A stretch of 64,000 bases of DNA, taken from an uncultured Lachnospiraceae bacterium. Lineage in GTDB: Bacteria > Bacillota > Clostridia > Lachnospirales > Lachnospiraceae. The DNA lies in assembly GCA_947630805.1 (NCBI GenBank), contig CANRIV010000001.1:182267-246266 (forward strand). Reading direction: 5' to 3'. A program made the position numbers and the translations under genes. Positions 8,570 through 17,106 of the stretch are shown in pieces (positions within the stretch are counted from its first letter, which is position 1; each line of letters opens with the position of its first letter). The notes below the pieces were generated by a model. The model saw only the letters and a program-made list of their open reading frames with translations. It searched no databases and had not been told where the DNA came from.

Positions 8570-10660
8570 ATGATGCTGGAGAAAATTAAAAATTTAAAAA
8601 ATAAAATAAAAGAGAATTATAAAGTTGCGAGAGCATTTTTTAAAAAAGCATATAATAAACATATTATTTATCTGTATGTAGTAACATCGCTTCTCATTAA
8701 TTTATTTCTTGAGATGTGTGCCAGACATTCTTTTATGGAAGGGATTTACTTTTTAATCGGGTCACCTTATGTATTTATCTGTAATTCTCTTATCATATTG
8801 ATAACGCTCTCTGTCACTTTACTGATGCGGCGAAGAATTTTTGGAATTTCCCTGATTAGTTTTATCTGGATTGTGCTCGGAATCTCTAATTCTGTTTTGC
8901 TTGCTAACCGGGTTACTCCTTTTACGGCTACTGATTTGGCTATGATTGATAATGCTCTTGGCGTGGTCAATAAATACTTTTCTTCTTTTCAGGTCGGTTT
9001 TGTGATTCTTGCTTTTTTTCTCGGAATTTTTTACCTGATTGTATTATTTTTAAAAGCGCCGAAAGTAAATCACAAAATTAAATATATCAGAAATATCATT
9101 GGAATTATCATTATATTTTTCATTGGTGTCGGCGCCATCAACCTGGGTATTGCTTCTGAGTTGATCTCTTTGAAATTCGGTGAATTGAGAACTTCATATT
9201 ATGAATATGGATTTGTTTACTGTTTTACAAATAGTCTGATTAATACCGGGATTGATAAACCAAACGCTTACTCCGATAAACAGATTGAAAATATTGTAAG
9301 TAATGAGGAAAAAATTTCGAAGGCAAAAAAGAAACCCAATATTATTTTTCTTCAGTTGGAATCTTTTTTCAATATTCAGAATTTAAAGGAAATCAAAGTA
9401 TCAAAAAATCCACTTCCGAATTTTACAAAACTAATGAAGAATTATCCCAGCGGATATTTGAATGTGCCGATTGTAGGTGCAGGAACAGTAAATACGGAAT
9501 TTGAAGTTATGACTGGTATTGATCTTGACTTTTTTGGACCGGGCGAATATCCGTTTAAGACAAAATTACTGGGAACAACTTGCGAGAGTATTTGTTATAA
9601 TCTGAAAGAGTATGGTTATAAATGTCATGCCGTTCACAATAATACAGCGACTTTTTATGGGAGAAATATTGTGTTTTCCAATTTGGGATATGATACATTT
9701 ACCTCTATTGAAAATATGAATATAGATGATTTTACGCCAATGGGATGGGCAAAGGATTATTTTCTTACGGAATATATCATGAAAGCATTAAAATCAACAA
9801 AAAAACAGGATTTCATATATACAATTTCGGTACAGGGACATGGAAGCTATCCAAAGGATGGAGATTTTAATTATCCAATTAAAATAAAAGGGATAAAAGA
9901 TGAAGATGTAAAACATCAATATCAATATTACGCTTGGCAGACTTATGAAATGGATCGCTTTATTGGCGCTTTGATTCATGAATTAGAGACTTTTGACGAG
10001 GAGACAATTCTTGTAATGTATGGCGACCATCTTCCAAGTTTTGGAATTACAGGGGATGACCTGACAAATGGAGATGTCTATGAGACTCCATATGTTATTT
10101 GGTCCAATTTTAAAAACAATTATTATAAAAGCGAAGATTTGGAAGCATATCAGCTGGAATCTAAAATTCTTGAGGGATTAAATATGAATTCCGGAAAAAT
10201 TAATAAATATACACAGACACATAAAAATGATGATCCGGAAACGTATCGGGATGGTTTAAGAAATCTTTCCTATGACCTTCTTTACGGTGATAATTATGCG
10301 ACTGACGGGGAAAATCCATATCAGCCGACAGAATTAAAACTGGGATTAGATGAAGTAAAGGTAAGTTCTGTTACACCAATCAATGACGATGCAGGAACGG
10401 TTTATATTTACGGCAATTATTTTACAAGTTACAGTAAGGTTTACATCAATGATGAAAAGCAAAAAACGATATATATTGATCCAAATACACTGTCAATCGA
10501 ATATCCGGATTTGAAAGATGGTGATAGTCTTTCTGTTTATCAGCAGAATTCTGATGAACATGTTTTAAGCAAGACAGATCCATATATTTATACTTCTGAG
10601 GAATTAAAACCTTCCGTTACACAAAATACAAATAAGAATAAGAAAAATAAAAGAAAATAG
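8570..10660 (+). CDS. LTA synthase-family sulfatase (membrane phosphoglycerol transferase type)
   Basis: Probably transfers a phospho-alcohol group from phosphatidylglycerol onto a cell-surface polymer. Five N-terminal membrane segments (about residues 35-205) precede an extracellular sulfatase-fold domain with PNIIFLQLESF, the nucleophile Thr in GAGTVNTEFEVMTG (about residue 306), SVQGHGSYP, and the metal ligands in MYGDHLPSFG. A C-terminal beta-rich domain (about 595-675) ends in a Lys/Asn tail. With 696 residues it is a little longer than LtaS. GGGAGG lies only 1 base before ATG 8570 and 4 before ATG 8573, so the second Met may be the real start. Whether it makes true lipoteichoic acid is not shown. 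Confidence 0.85.
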   Translation: MMLEKIKNLKNKIKENYKVARAFFKKAYNKHIIYLYVVTSLLINLFLEMCARHSFMEGIYFLIGSPYVFICNSLIILITLSVTLLMRRRIFGISLISFIWIVLGISNSVLLANRVTPFTATDLAMIDNALGVVNKYFSSFQVGFVILAFFLGIFYLIVLFLKAPKVNHKIKYIRNIIGIIIIFFIGVGAINLGIASELISLKFGELRTSYYEYGFVYCFTNSLINTGIDKPNAYSDKQIENIVSNEEKISKAKKKPNIIFLQLESFFNIQNLKEIKVSKNPLPNFTKLMKNYPSGYLNVPIVGAGTVNTEFEVMTGIDLDFFGPGEYPFKTKLLGTTCESICYNLKEYGYKCHAVHNNTATFYGRNIVFSNLGYDTFTSIENMNIDDFTPMGWAKDYFLTEYIMKALKSTKKQDFIYTISVQGHGSYPKDGDFNYPIKIKGIKDEDVKHQYQYYAWQTYEMDRFIGALIHELETFDEETILVMYGDHLPSFGITGDDLTNGDVYETPYVIWSNFKNNYYKSEDLEAYQLESKILEGLNMNSGKINKYTQTHKNDDPETYRDGLRNLSYDLLYGDNYATDGENPYQPTELKLGLDEVKVSSVTPINDDAGTVYIYGNYFTSYSKVYINDEKQKTIYIDPNTLSIEYPDLKDGDSLSVYQQNSDEHVLSKTDPYIYTSEELKPSVTQNTNKNKKNKRK

Positions 10661-10687
10661 CATAATTTTATTTTACTCCATTACAAT
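10660..10687 (+). promoter_or_regulatory. Sporulation-sigma-like promoter for dacF, overlapping a hairpin
   Basis: GCATAAT (10660-10666), a 13-base spacer and ATTACAAT (10680-10687) resemble the sigma-E/sigma-G type (-10 CATACAAT, 6 of 8). The -10 overlaps the 5' arm of the hairpin at 10675-10707. A start about 7 bases downstream would fall in the loop. The spoIVA region has the same layout and spacing. Confidence 0.45.
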
Positions 10688-10713
10688 ATATAAAGGTGTA
10701 ATGGAGTTTTTTT
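10675..10713 (+). terminator. Hairpin with T run whose 3' arm holds the dacF ribosome site
   Basis: A perfect 11-base stem ACTCCATTACA (10675-10685) / TGTAATGGAGT (10697-10707) is followed by seven Ts counted from 10707, the form of an intrinsic terminator for the sulfatase gene. GGAG (10703-10706), seven bases before the dacF ATG, is inside the 3' arm. Confidence 0.8.
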
Positions 10714-11874
10714 ATGAAAAGATTAACCGGAATGATTATGATATTTGTAATGCTGTTTGCAAATCCAGTATTTGGAGAGAAACAACAAACAGAGACCGAC
10801 AGTAATGTAAAAGCTTCCGTTCTGATGGAAGCCTCCTCTGGAACAGTTATTAAAACTAAAAATGAAAATGAAAAACTAAGTCCTGCCAGCATTACAAAAA
10901 TTATGACTCTGATTATAATTTTTGATGCGATACATAGTGGAAAAATCAAACTGACGGATTTGGCTACAACGAGTGCCCACGCAAAAAGTATGGGTGGCTC
11001 TCAGGTATTTTTAGAAGAAGGAGAGCAGCAAAGTGTAGAAACGCTGATCAAATGTATTGTGGTTGCTTCCGGAAATGATGCTTCGGTTACAATGGCGGAG
11101 TATATTGCAGGATCAGAAGAGGAATTTGTCAAAATGATGAATCAGCGGGCGAAAGAATTGGGGATGAAGAATACCAATTTTGAGGACTGCTGCGGACTGA
11201 CAGATTCAGACAATCACTACACCAGCGCTATGGATGTGGCTTTGATGTCCAGAGAATTAATTACGAAATATCCTGAGATATTTAAATATTCTACAATATG
11301 GATGGAGAGTTTTACGCATAAGACACAAAAAGGAGAGAGTGAGTTTATGCTGTCAAATACAAATAAGTTATTGAAAACCAATCCATACGTAAAAGGATTA
11401 AAAACAGGCAGCACTTCCAAAGCAAAATATTGTGTTTCTACTGTGGCAGAAAAAGACGGGGTAGAGCTTATCGCCGTCATTATGGCAGCTCCCGATTATA
11501 AAGCCAGATTCAGCGAAGCAGAAAAATTGATTCATTATGGCTTTTCAAACTGTAAAGTTTATCAGGATAAGAAAACTCATGCAAAAAATATAACAGTCAT
11601 TAATGGCAAAAAAGAAAAAGTAAATGTAAAAAGCAATGGTTTTTCGTATGTAGATACAAAAGGAAACAATCTGGACAATATTCAAACGAAAATATCTCTG
11701 CAGAAGAATCTCAAAGCACCTGTAAAAAAAGGAGATGTGGTTGGAAATACAGAATACAGTTTAAACGGTAAAAAAATCGGATCGGCGCAGATTGTGGCGA
11801 CAGAAAATGTAGAAAAAGCAGATTATATTTATACTTTCCGAAAACTGATTGGGATGTTATTTCAGGTCATCTGA
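10714..11874 (+). CDS. dacF: D-alanyl-D-alanine carboxypeptidase, DacF/PBP5 type (first copy)
   Basis: Removes the terminal D-alanine from peptidoglycan pentapeptides outside the membrane. The 386-residue product has a signal peptide (about 1-21), then the penicillin-binding triad: SITK (Ser59, Lys62), SGN (119-121) and KTG (230-232). A PBP5-type C-terminal beta domain (about 275-370) and a hydrophobic end that may anchor it follow. DacF in Bacillus is made during sporulation. The sporulation-like promoter here fits but is not proof. The start is fixed by GGAG in the preceding hairpin. A paralogue lies beyond scpAB at 13401. Confidence 0.92.
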   Translation: MKRLTGMIMIFVMLFANPVFGEKQQTETDSNVKASVLMEASSGTVIKTKNENEKLSPASITKIMTLIIIFDAIHSGKIKLTDLATTSAHAKSMGGSQVFLEEGEQQSVETLIKCIVVASGNDASVTMAEYIAGSEEEFVKMMNQRAKELGMKNTNFEDCCGLTDSDNHYTSAMDVALMSRELITKYPEIFKYSTIWMESFTHKTQKGESEFMLSNTNKLLKTNPYVKGLKTGSTSKAKYCVSTVAEKDGVELIAVIMAAPDYKARFSEAEKLIHYGFSNCKVYQDKKTHAKNITVINGKKEKVNVKSNGFSYVDTKGNNLDNIQTKISLQKNLKAPVKKGDVVGNTEYSLNGKKIGSAQIVATENVEKADYIYTFRKLIGMLFQVI

Positions 11875-11915
11875 ATCCGTTATTATGCAGAAATATTTCA
11901 AATGAAGGAAATCTA

Positions 11916-11944
11916 TTGAAAAATAACAGTTTTTTTTGTAAAAT
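11916..11944 (+). promoter_or_regulatory. Promoter for scpA-scpB
   Basis: TTGAAA (11916-11921), a 17-base spacer and TAAAAT (11939-11944) lie 33 bases before scpA. Confidence 0.65.
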
Positions 11945-11977
11945 CATAACGATAAAAGGTAACAGGAAGAAAAAAGA

Positions 11978-12721
11978 ATGGAAATGGAATTTAAGCTGCA
12001 GGTTTTTGAAGGTCCTTTAGATTTACTGCTGCACTTAATTGAAAAAAATAAAGTTGACATTTACGATATACCGATTGTAGAAATAACAGAGCAATATCTG
12101 GCATATGTCAACAATATGCCGAAGGATGATTTAGATTTTACCAGCGAATTTCTTGTCATGGCAGCGACTTTGATTGATATAAAAAGCAGAATGCTGCTCC
12201 CAAAAGAAATTGATGAAAATGGAGATGAGATAGACCCGAGAGCGGAACTGGTAGAGAAACTGATTGAATATAAAATATATAAATACGCTGCCGGGGAATT
12301 GAGAGATATGCAGGTTTATGCGGGCAAATCCATGTATAAACAGCCTTCTGTTCCGGAAGAGGTGCGTAAATATGAGCCTCCGGTAAATTTGGATCAGTTA
12401 TTATCCGATGTGGATTTAGCCAAATTAAACGAGATTTTTCAAATGGTATTAAAAAGACAGGTGGATAAAATAGACCCGGTAAGAAGCAAATTTGGAAAAA
12501 TCGAAATGGAAGAAGTCAGTCTTCCGGATAAAATTCACTATGTTTCTAATACACTGAAAAAGCGTAAGAGATGCAGCTTCCGTCAGCTTTTGGAATCTCA
12601 GAGCAGTAAAGTAGAGGTTATTGTCTCTTTTCTTGCCATATTGGAACTGATTAAAGTAGGAGAAATTGAAGTGCATCAGGATAAAACTTTTGGTGATATT
12701 TATATTGATTCAATAGAATAG
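11978..12721 (+). CDS. scpA: Segregation and condensation protein A
   Basis: ScpA is the kleisin that bridges the SMC heads and, with ScpB, builds the chromosome-organising condensin. The 247-residue protein shows the N-terminal family block KLQVFEGPLDLLLHLIEKNKVDIYDIPI and the C-terminal winged-helix segment around CSFRQLLESQSSKVEVIVSFLAILELIK that binds an SMC head. An acidic, variable middle separates them. scpB follows after 9 bases. The partner smc is in the same window at 40766. Confidence 0.96.
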   Translation: MEMEFKLQVFEGPLDLLLHLIEKNKVDIYDIPIVEITEQYLAYVNNMPKDDLDFTSEFLVMAATLIDIKSRMLLPKEIDENGDEIDPRAELVEKLIEYKIYKYAAGELRDMQVYAGKSMYKQPSVPEEVRKYEPPVNLDQLLSDVDLAKLNEIFQMVLKRQVDKIDPVRSKFGKIEMEEVSLPDKIHYVSNTLKKRKRCSFRQLLESQSSKVEVIVSFLAILELIKVGEIEVHQDKTFGDIYIDSIE

Positions 12722-12730
12722 AGGAAAACA

Positions 12731-13297
12731 ATGGAGAATAATTACGAAGCACAGATAGAAGCAATTTTATTTACAATGGGAGAATCCGTAGAAATTTCAA
12801 AAATAGCGGCAGCTCTGGAATTAAAAATCGGAGAAGTGAAAAAAATAGTTCAGGGAATGCAGGAAAAACTAAAAGATTCTTCCCGTGGAATTAAAATTAT
12901 TGAATTGGATGGCGCATACCAGATGTGTACCAAACCGGAAATGTATGAGACCTTAATCCGGGTAGCCAAGCAGCCAAAAAGGCAGGTGTTGACGGATGTT
13001 CTGATGGAGACCCTTTCCATCGTTGCATATAAGCAGCCGATTACAAAGTCTGAGATAGAGCGAATCAGAGGAGTAAAGTCGGATTTTGCCATCAACAAAC
13101 TGGTGGAATATATGCTGGTAGAAGAAGTGGGCAGGATGGATACACCGGGAAGGCCGCTTCTGTTTGGCACCACGGAAGAGTTTTTGAGAAGATTCGGTGT
13201 GGAATCTCCGGATCATCTTCCAATGATAAGTCCGGACATGATGGAAGAATTTAAGCAGGAAGCGGAAGAAGAAATTACATTAAAATCAAACGATTAG
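12731..13297 (+). CDS. scpB: Segregation and condensation protein B
   Basis: ScpB dimerises through winged-helix domains and wraps the ScpA middle region. The 188-residue protein carries EAILFTMGESVEISKIAAAL at the start and the signature LSIVAYKQPITKSEIERIRGVKSD with GRPLLFGTTEEFLRRFG towards the end. It is co-transcribed with scpA. The acidic C-terminal tail is variable in the family. A hairpin terminator follows. Confidence 0.96.
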   Translation: MENNYEAQIEAILFTMGESVEISKIAAALELKIGEVKKIVQGMQEKLKDSSRGIKIIELDGAYQMCTKPEMYETLIRVAKQPKRQVLTDVLMETLSIVAYKQPITKSEIERIRGVKSDFAINKLVEYMLVEEVGRMDTPGRPLLFGTTEEFLRRFGVESPDHLPMISPDMMEEFKQEAEEEITLKSND

Positions 13298-13302
13298 TTA
13301 AT

Positions 13303-13342
13303 AAGAGATGTCTCATGGAATTGGATGGGATATCTCTTTTTT
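13303..13342 (+). terminator. Terminator after scpAB
   Basis: AAGAGATGTC (13303-13312) pairs with GATATCTCTT (13329-13338) with one G-T wobble, followed by TTTT. Confidence 0.75.
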
Positions 13343-13377
13343 ATATAATATATCATAAGATAAAGCATATATTATAT
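13343..13377 (+). promoter_or_regulatory. AT-only inverted repeat before the second carboxypeptidase
   Basis: ATATAATATAT (13343-13353) and ATATATTATAT (13367-13377) are perfect reverse complements around a 13-base gap. The region also holds several -10-like hexamers, so it may be promoter, operator or both. Its role is not known. Confidence 0.35.
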
Positions 13378-13400
13378 GGATAAAGTAAAACGGAATTTTT

Positions 13401-14609
13401 ATGAAAAAAATAATTACGGTTATTGTTTGTTTTTGCCTTAGCTTTGTCGGTGCATTTCATATGTCGGGTATCAAATATGTCTCAGCACAGGAAAATATAC
13501 TTACGAGAGCGGCATTTGAAAAAGATAACGAATCAGAGCAGAAAGTTTCAGATAGTTCCTTACAGCTGCAGGCAAAATCAGCAGTGTTGATGGATGGAGA
13601 CAGTGGAAGAATTCTCTATCAAAAAGAGTCTGAGAAAAAAATGCCTATGGCAAGTACAACAAAAATCATGACCTGTATTGTGGCTCTGGAACATTCTTCC
13701 CCGGACCAGATTGTCAATGTTTCACAAAGAGCTGCGAAAATGCCAAAAGTACATATGAATATCATTAAAGGGGAGCAGTATTATATGAAAGATCTTTTGC
13801 GTGCAATGATGCTGGAATCTTATAATGATGTTGCAGTTGCTGTGGCAGAGCAAGTTGGCGGCAGTGTAGAAAAATTTGCAGAAATGATGAATCAGAAAGC
13901 CAGAGAAATTGGAGCAGTCAATACAAATTTTGTCACACCAAACGGGCTGGATGCCGACAATCATTATTCTACTGCTTACGATATGGGATTGATTGGCGCT
14001 TATGCTGTGAAAAAGAAAGATTTTTTAGAAATTGCCAATACAAAATCTCACAATTTTACAGACCTGACAGGAAAAAGGCATTTTGCCGTATATAACAAAG
14101 ATGCTTTTCTCACTATGGATTCAGAAGCGATAGGAATTAAGACAGGATTTACCGGAAAGGCAGGATATTGTTTTGTGGGAGCTGTTAAAAGTAACGGACG
14201 CCTTTTCGTTTCCTGTGTGCTGGCATGTGGCTGGCCGCCAAATAAAACTTATAAATGGAAAGATACCAGAACGCTTATGTCATATGGAAAAGAAAATTAT
14301 CAGTTCAGACAGGTTATGGAAAAAAACAGAACGTTAGAAATCCGCATAACTCAGGGAACAAAACCAAAAATAAAAGCACAGGTAGAAGGAGAATCAAATC
14401 TGCTTCTGAGCCAGAAAGATGATATCGATATTGCAACAGAGTTTCAATATCAACTGCCAATAAGGAAAAATAACATAATTGGAAACGTTACTATATATGT
14501 CAATCATGAAAAAATAGAAAGTCATAATATAATAGCTATGGAAAATGTAGAAAAATATGATTATTCCTATTGTATCAAGCGGGTAATAAATTATTTTTTC
14601 TTTCAATAA
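13401..14609 (+). CDS. D-alanyl-D-alanine carboxypeptidase, DacF/PBP5 type (second copy)
   Basis: Same enzyme class as the gene at 10714, trimming stem pentapeptides. The 402-residue protein has a signal peptide (about 1-30), a low-complexity linker, then STTK (Ser85, Lys88), SYN (140-142) and KTG (247-249), so all catalytic residues are present. The PBP5 C-terminal domain follows. It differs from the first copy by the longer N-terminal linker and by SYN instead of SGN. The ribosome site (CGGA) is weak. It stands alone between terminators. It may be the vegetative enzyme and the other copy the sporulation one, which is inference. Confidence 0.9.
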   Translation: MKKIITVIVCFCLSFVGAFHMSGIKYVSAQENILTRAAFEKDNESEQKVSDSSLQLQAKSAVLMDGDSGRILYQKESEKKMPMASTTKIMTCIVALEHSSPDQIVNVSQRAAKMPKVHMNIIKGEQYYMKDLLRAMMLESYNDVAVAVAEQVGGSVEKFAEMMNQKAREIGAVNTNFVTPNGLDADNHYSTAYDMGLIGAYAVKKKDFLEIANTKSHNFTDLTGKRHFAVYNKDAFLTMDSEAIGIKTGFTGKAGYCFVGAVKSNGRLFVSCVLACGWPPNKTYKWKDTRTLMSYGKENYQFRQVMEKNRTLEIRITQGTKPKIKAQVEGESNLLLSQKDDIDIATEFQYQLPIRKNNIIGNVTIYVNHEKIESHNIIAMENVEKYDYSYCIKRVINYFFFQ

Positions 14610-14640
14610 TAAAGTTAATTCTCCTGATAATTACTTTATT
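14608..14640 (+). terminator. Possible terminator after the second carboxypeptidase
   Basis: AATAAAGTTAATT (14608-14620) pairs with AATTACTTTATT (14629-14640) with one bulge. The stem overlaps the stop codon and lacks a clean T run. Confidence 0.4.
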
Positions 14641-14736
14641 TATGCTTATAAATATGTTATATTGAAAACAGGTGTGACCACAAAATATAGTGGATGAAAA
14701 TTTTATTTTTACAAAATATGTTGTTTAGGAGGCGTT

Positions 14737-15591
14737 ATGGAGTTTACAAAGATGGAAGGCTGTGGCAATGATTATATATATGTCAACGGTTTTACAACAA
14801 AAATTCAACATCCGGAACAATTATCCAGAATAATCAGTGACAGACATTTCGGTATCGGCTCGGATGGGTTGATTATAATTCATCCTTCTGAAATAGCGGA
14901 TTTTAAAATGAGTATGTACAATGCAGACGGTTCCGAGGGAAAAATGTGTGGAAATGGAATCCGTTGTGTTGCAAAATATGTATATGATAACAGAATGACA
15001 GATAAAACAACAATTACGGTAGAAACACTTTCCGGAATTAAGACGCTTTTACTGCATGTTGAAGATGAAAAGGTTAAAACAGTGCGGGTAGACATGGGCA
15101 GTCCCATCTTATCAGCTGATAAAATTCCGGTAATATCTCCCAATAATCGTCTCATCAATGAGCCGGTTATTATCGATGGATTAGAATATCGAATTACCTG
15201 TGTGTCTATGGGAAATCCACATGCTGTTATATTTATTCCAAATACAGATACGCTGGATATTGAACAGATTGGACCAAAATTTGAAAAAAATGAAATGTTT
15301 CCGGAGAGTACCAACACGGAATTTGTTCAGTTGATAGACGATACAACTATAAAGATGCGTGTGTGGGAGAGAGGCTCCGGAGAAACGCTGGCCTGCGGTA
15401 CCGGTGCTTGCGCCAGCGCAATGGCAGGCATCTTAAACGGTCTGACAAAAGATGTGGTAAACGTGCAGCTGCTGGGCGGTGATTTGCTGATAGAGTACGA
15501 CCGGGAAAATGACAAAGTATATATGACAGGTCCGGCCAAAACCGTATTTACCGGAAATTTTCCATACGAGGTTGAATCAGAGGAGAAATAA
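14737..15591 (+). CDS. dapF: Diaminopimelate epimerase
   Basis: Converts LL- to meso-diaminopimelate for lysine and peptidoglycan. The 284-residue protein has both catalytic cysteines: one in [12 protein letters not shown] and one in [10 protein letters not shown]. The start block [14 protein letters not shown] is canonical. An AGGAGG site precedes the ATG. The stop codon is directly followed by the murE start, so the two are translated from one message, fitting the use of meso-DAP by MurE. Confidence 0.96.
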   Translation: MEFTKMEGCGNDYIYVNGFTTKIQHPEQLSRIISDRHFGIGSDGLIIIHPSEIADFKMSMYNADGSEGKMCGNGIRCVAKYVYDNRMTDKTTITVETLSGIKTLLLHVEDEKVKTVRVDMGSPILSADKIPVISPNNRLINEPVIIDGLEYRITCVSMGNPHAVIFIPNTDTLDIEQIGPKFEKNEMFPESTNTEFVQLIDDTTIKMRVWERGSGETLACGTGACASAMAGILNGLTKDVVNVQLLGGDLLIEYDRENDKVYMTGPAKTVFTGNFPYEVESEEK

Positions 15592-17067
15592 ATGTTATTA
15601 AGTAAATTATTAGAAAAACTTGAATATCAGGTAATTTCAGGTCATGATACAATAGAAATCAGTCATTTACAGAGTGATTCCAGAAACGTCGGTAAGGGAG
15701 ACGTATTCGTATGTATTCGCGGCGCTGGATTTGATGGGCATCAGTTTATTGATGCAGTGGCAAAAAAAGGTGCTGTGGCAGTAATTGTCATGGAAGATAT
15801 AAGCATACCGGCAAATCTTACAGTCATTCGAGTAAAAGATACCCGATATGCGTTGGCGTGTATGTCAGCCGCATATTTTGATTATCCTGCCGAAAAACTG
15901 ACAACGATAGGCATTACCGGAACAAAGGGAAAGACAACAACTACCTATATGGTCCGTCAGGTATTGGAACAAGTGGGAATCAAAACCGGACTGATAGGAA
16001 CGATAGAGACTATCATTGATAATGAAATCATTCCTGCAAAAAATACGACGCCGGAGTCTTATATTATTCAGGAGACATTTGCCAGAATGGTTGAAAAAGG
16101 CTGTCAGTGTGTCGTGATGGAAGTTTCTTCGCAGGGATTGATGCTGCACCGGGTTTCCGGATTTGTTTTTGATTATGGTATTTTTACAAATATTGAGCCG
16201 GATCATATTGGTCCGAATGAGCATAAGAATTTTGATGATTATCTTTATTGGAAAAGTATGCTGTTACAGCAGTGCCGGCATGGGATTGTCAACGGTGACG
16301 CTGATTTTATCGAGCGGATTCTGGAGAGACATACCTGCACATTAGAAACTTATGGGATTCATGACAATTATGATTTTAAAGCGTCTAATATCCGGCTTTT
16401 TACAAACCCCGGCTCTCTTTGTGTTTCTTATCAATTGAGTGGAAAGATGAATTTTCCGGTAGAAATTCACATACCCGGAATTTTCAGTATTTACAATTCT
16501 CTCTGTGCGATTGCAATCTGCAGTCATTTCACAGATGATATCAAAAAAATTACAGAAGCACTGAAAGATGTCAAAGTAAAAGGACGTGTAGAAATAATCC
16601 CTGTTTCCAAACGTTTTACTCTGATGATTGATTATGCACATAATGCAATGAGTTTGGAAAGCCTTCTTACCAGTCTGAAAGAATATCATCCAAAAAGGCT
16701 GGTAACAGTGTTTGGATGCGGTGGAAACCGGGCTCGGGACAGAAGATTTGAAATGGGAGAAGTCTCATCCAGACTTTCTGATTTTACGATTGTAACTTCT
16801 GATAATCCAAGATTTGAGGAGCCAATGGATATTATAGAGGATATTTTAGTCGGAGTGCGTAAATCGAATGGAAAATATGTGACCGTGCCGGATAGGAAAG
16901 ATGCCATACGGTATGCAATACAAAATGCAAAAGATGGAGATGTAATTGTTCTTGCGGGAAAAGGACATGAGGATTATCAGGAAATAAAAGGGGTAAAATA
17001 TCCTATGGATGAACGTGTCCTGATTCAGGAAATTATTCAGGAAGAACAGGTAAAAAAGATATTATAA
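15592..17067 (+). CDS. murE: UDP-N-acetylmuramoyl-tripeptide synthetase, meso-DAP type
   Basis: Adds the third stem residue to UDP-MurNAc-L-Ala-D-Glu. The 491-residue protein has the Mur-ligase ATP loop GTKGKTTT (about 108-115), the carbamylated-lysine region and the DNPR motif (404-407), which in this family marks meso-diaminopimelate as substrate. The ATG follows the dapF stop with no gap, and its GAGGAG site lies inside the end of dapF. asnB begins 39 bases after the stop. Together the three genes look like a peptidoglycan-precursor operon. Confidence 0.95.
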   Translation: MLLSKLLEKLEYQVISGHDTIEISHLQSDSRNVGKGDVFVCIRGAGFDGHQFIDAVAKKGAVAVIVMEDISIPANLTVIRVKDTRYALACMSAAYFDYPAEKLTTIGITGTKGKTTTTYMVRQVLEQVGIKTGLIGTIETIIDNEIIPAKNTTPESYIIQETFARMVEKGCQCVVMEVSSQGLMLHRVSGFVFDYGIFTNIEPDHIGPNEHKNFDDYLYWKSMLLQQCRHGIVNGDADFIERILERHTCTLETYGIHDNYDFKASNIRLFTNPGSLCVSYQLSGKMNFPVEIHIPGIFSIYNSLCAIAICSHFTDDIKKITEALKDVKVKGRVEIIPVSKRFTLMIDYAHNAMSLESLLTSLKEYHPKRLVTVFGCGGNRARDRRFEMGEVSSRLSDFTIVTSDNPRFEEPMDIIEDILVGVRKSNGKYVTVPDRKDAIRYAIQNAKDGDVIVLAGKGHEDYQEIKGVKYPMDERVLIQEIIQEEQVKKIL

Positions 17068-17106
17068 AAGCTTATTGTAAATAACCAATGAAAGAGAGAA
17101 AAAAGT

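Noticed and set aside
14641..14736. Lysine riboswitch before dapF
   Set aside because: The gap is under 130 bases and AT-rich with no multi-stem junction; the known lysine riboswitch is longer.
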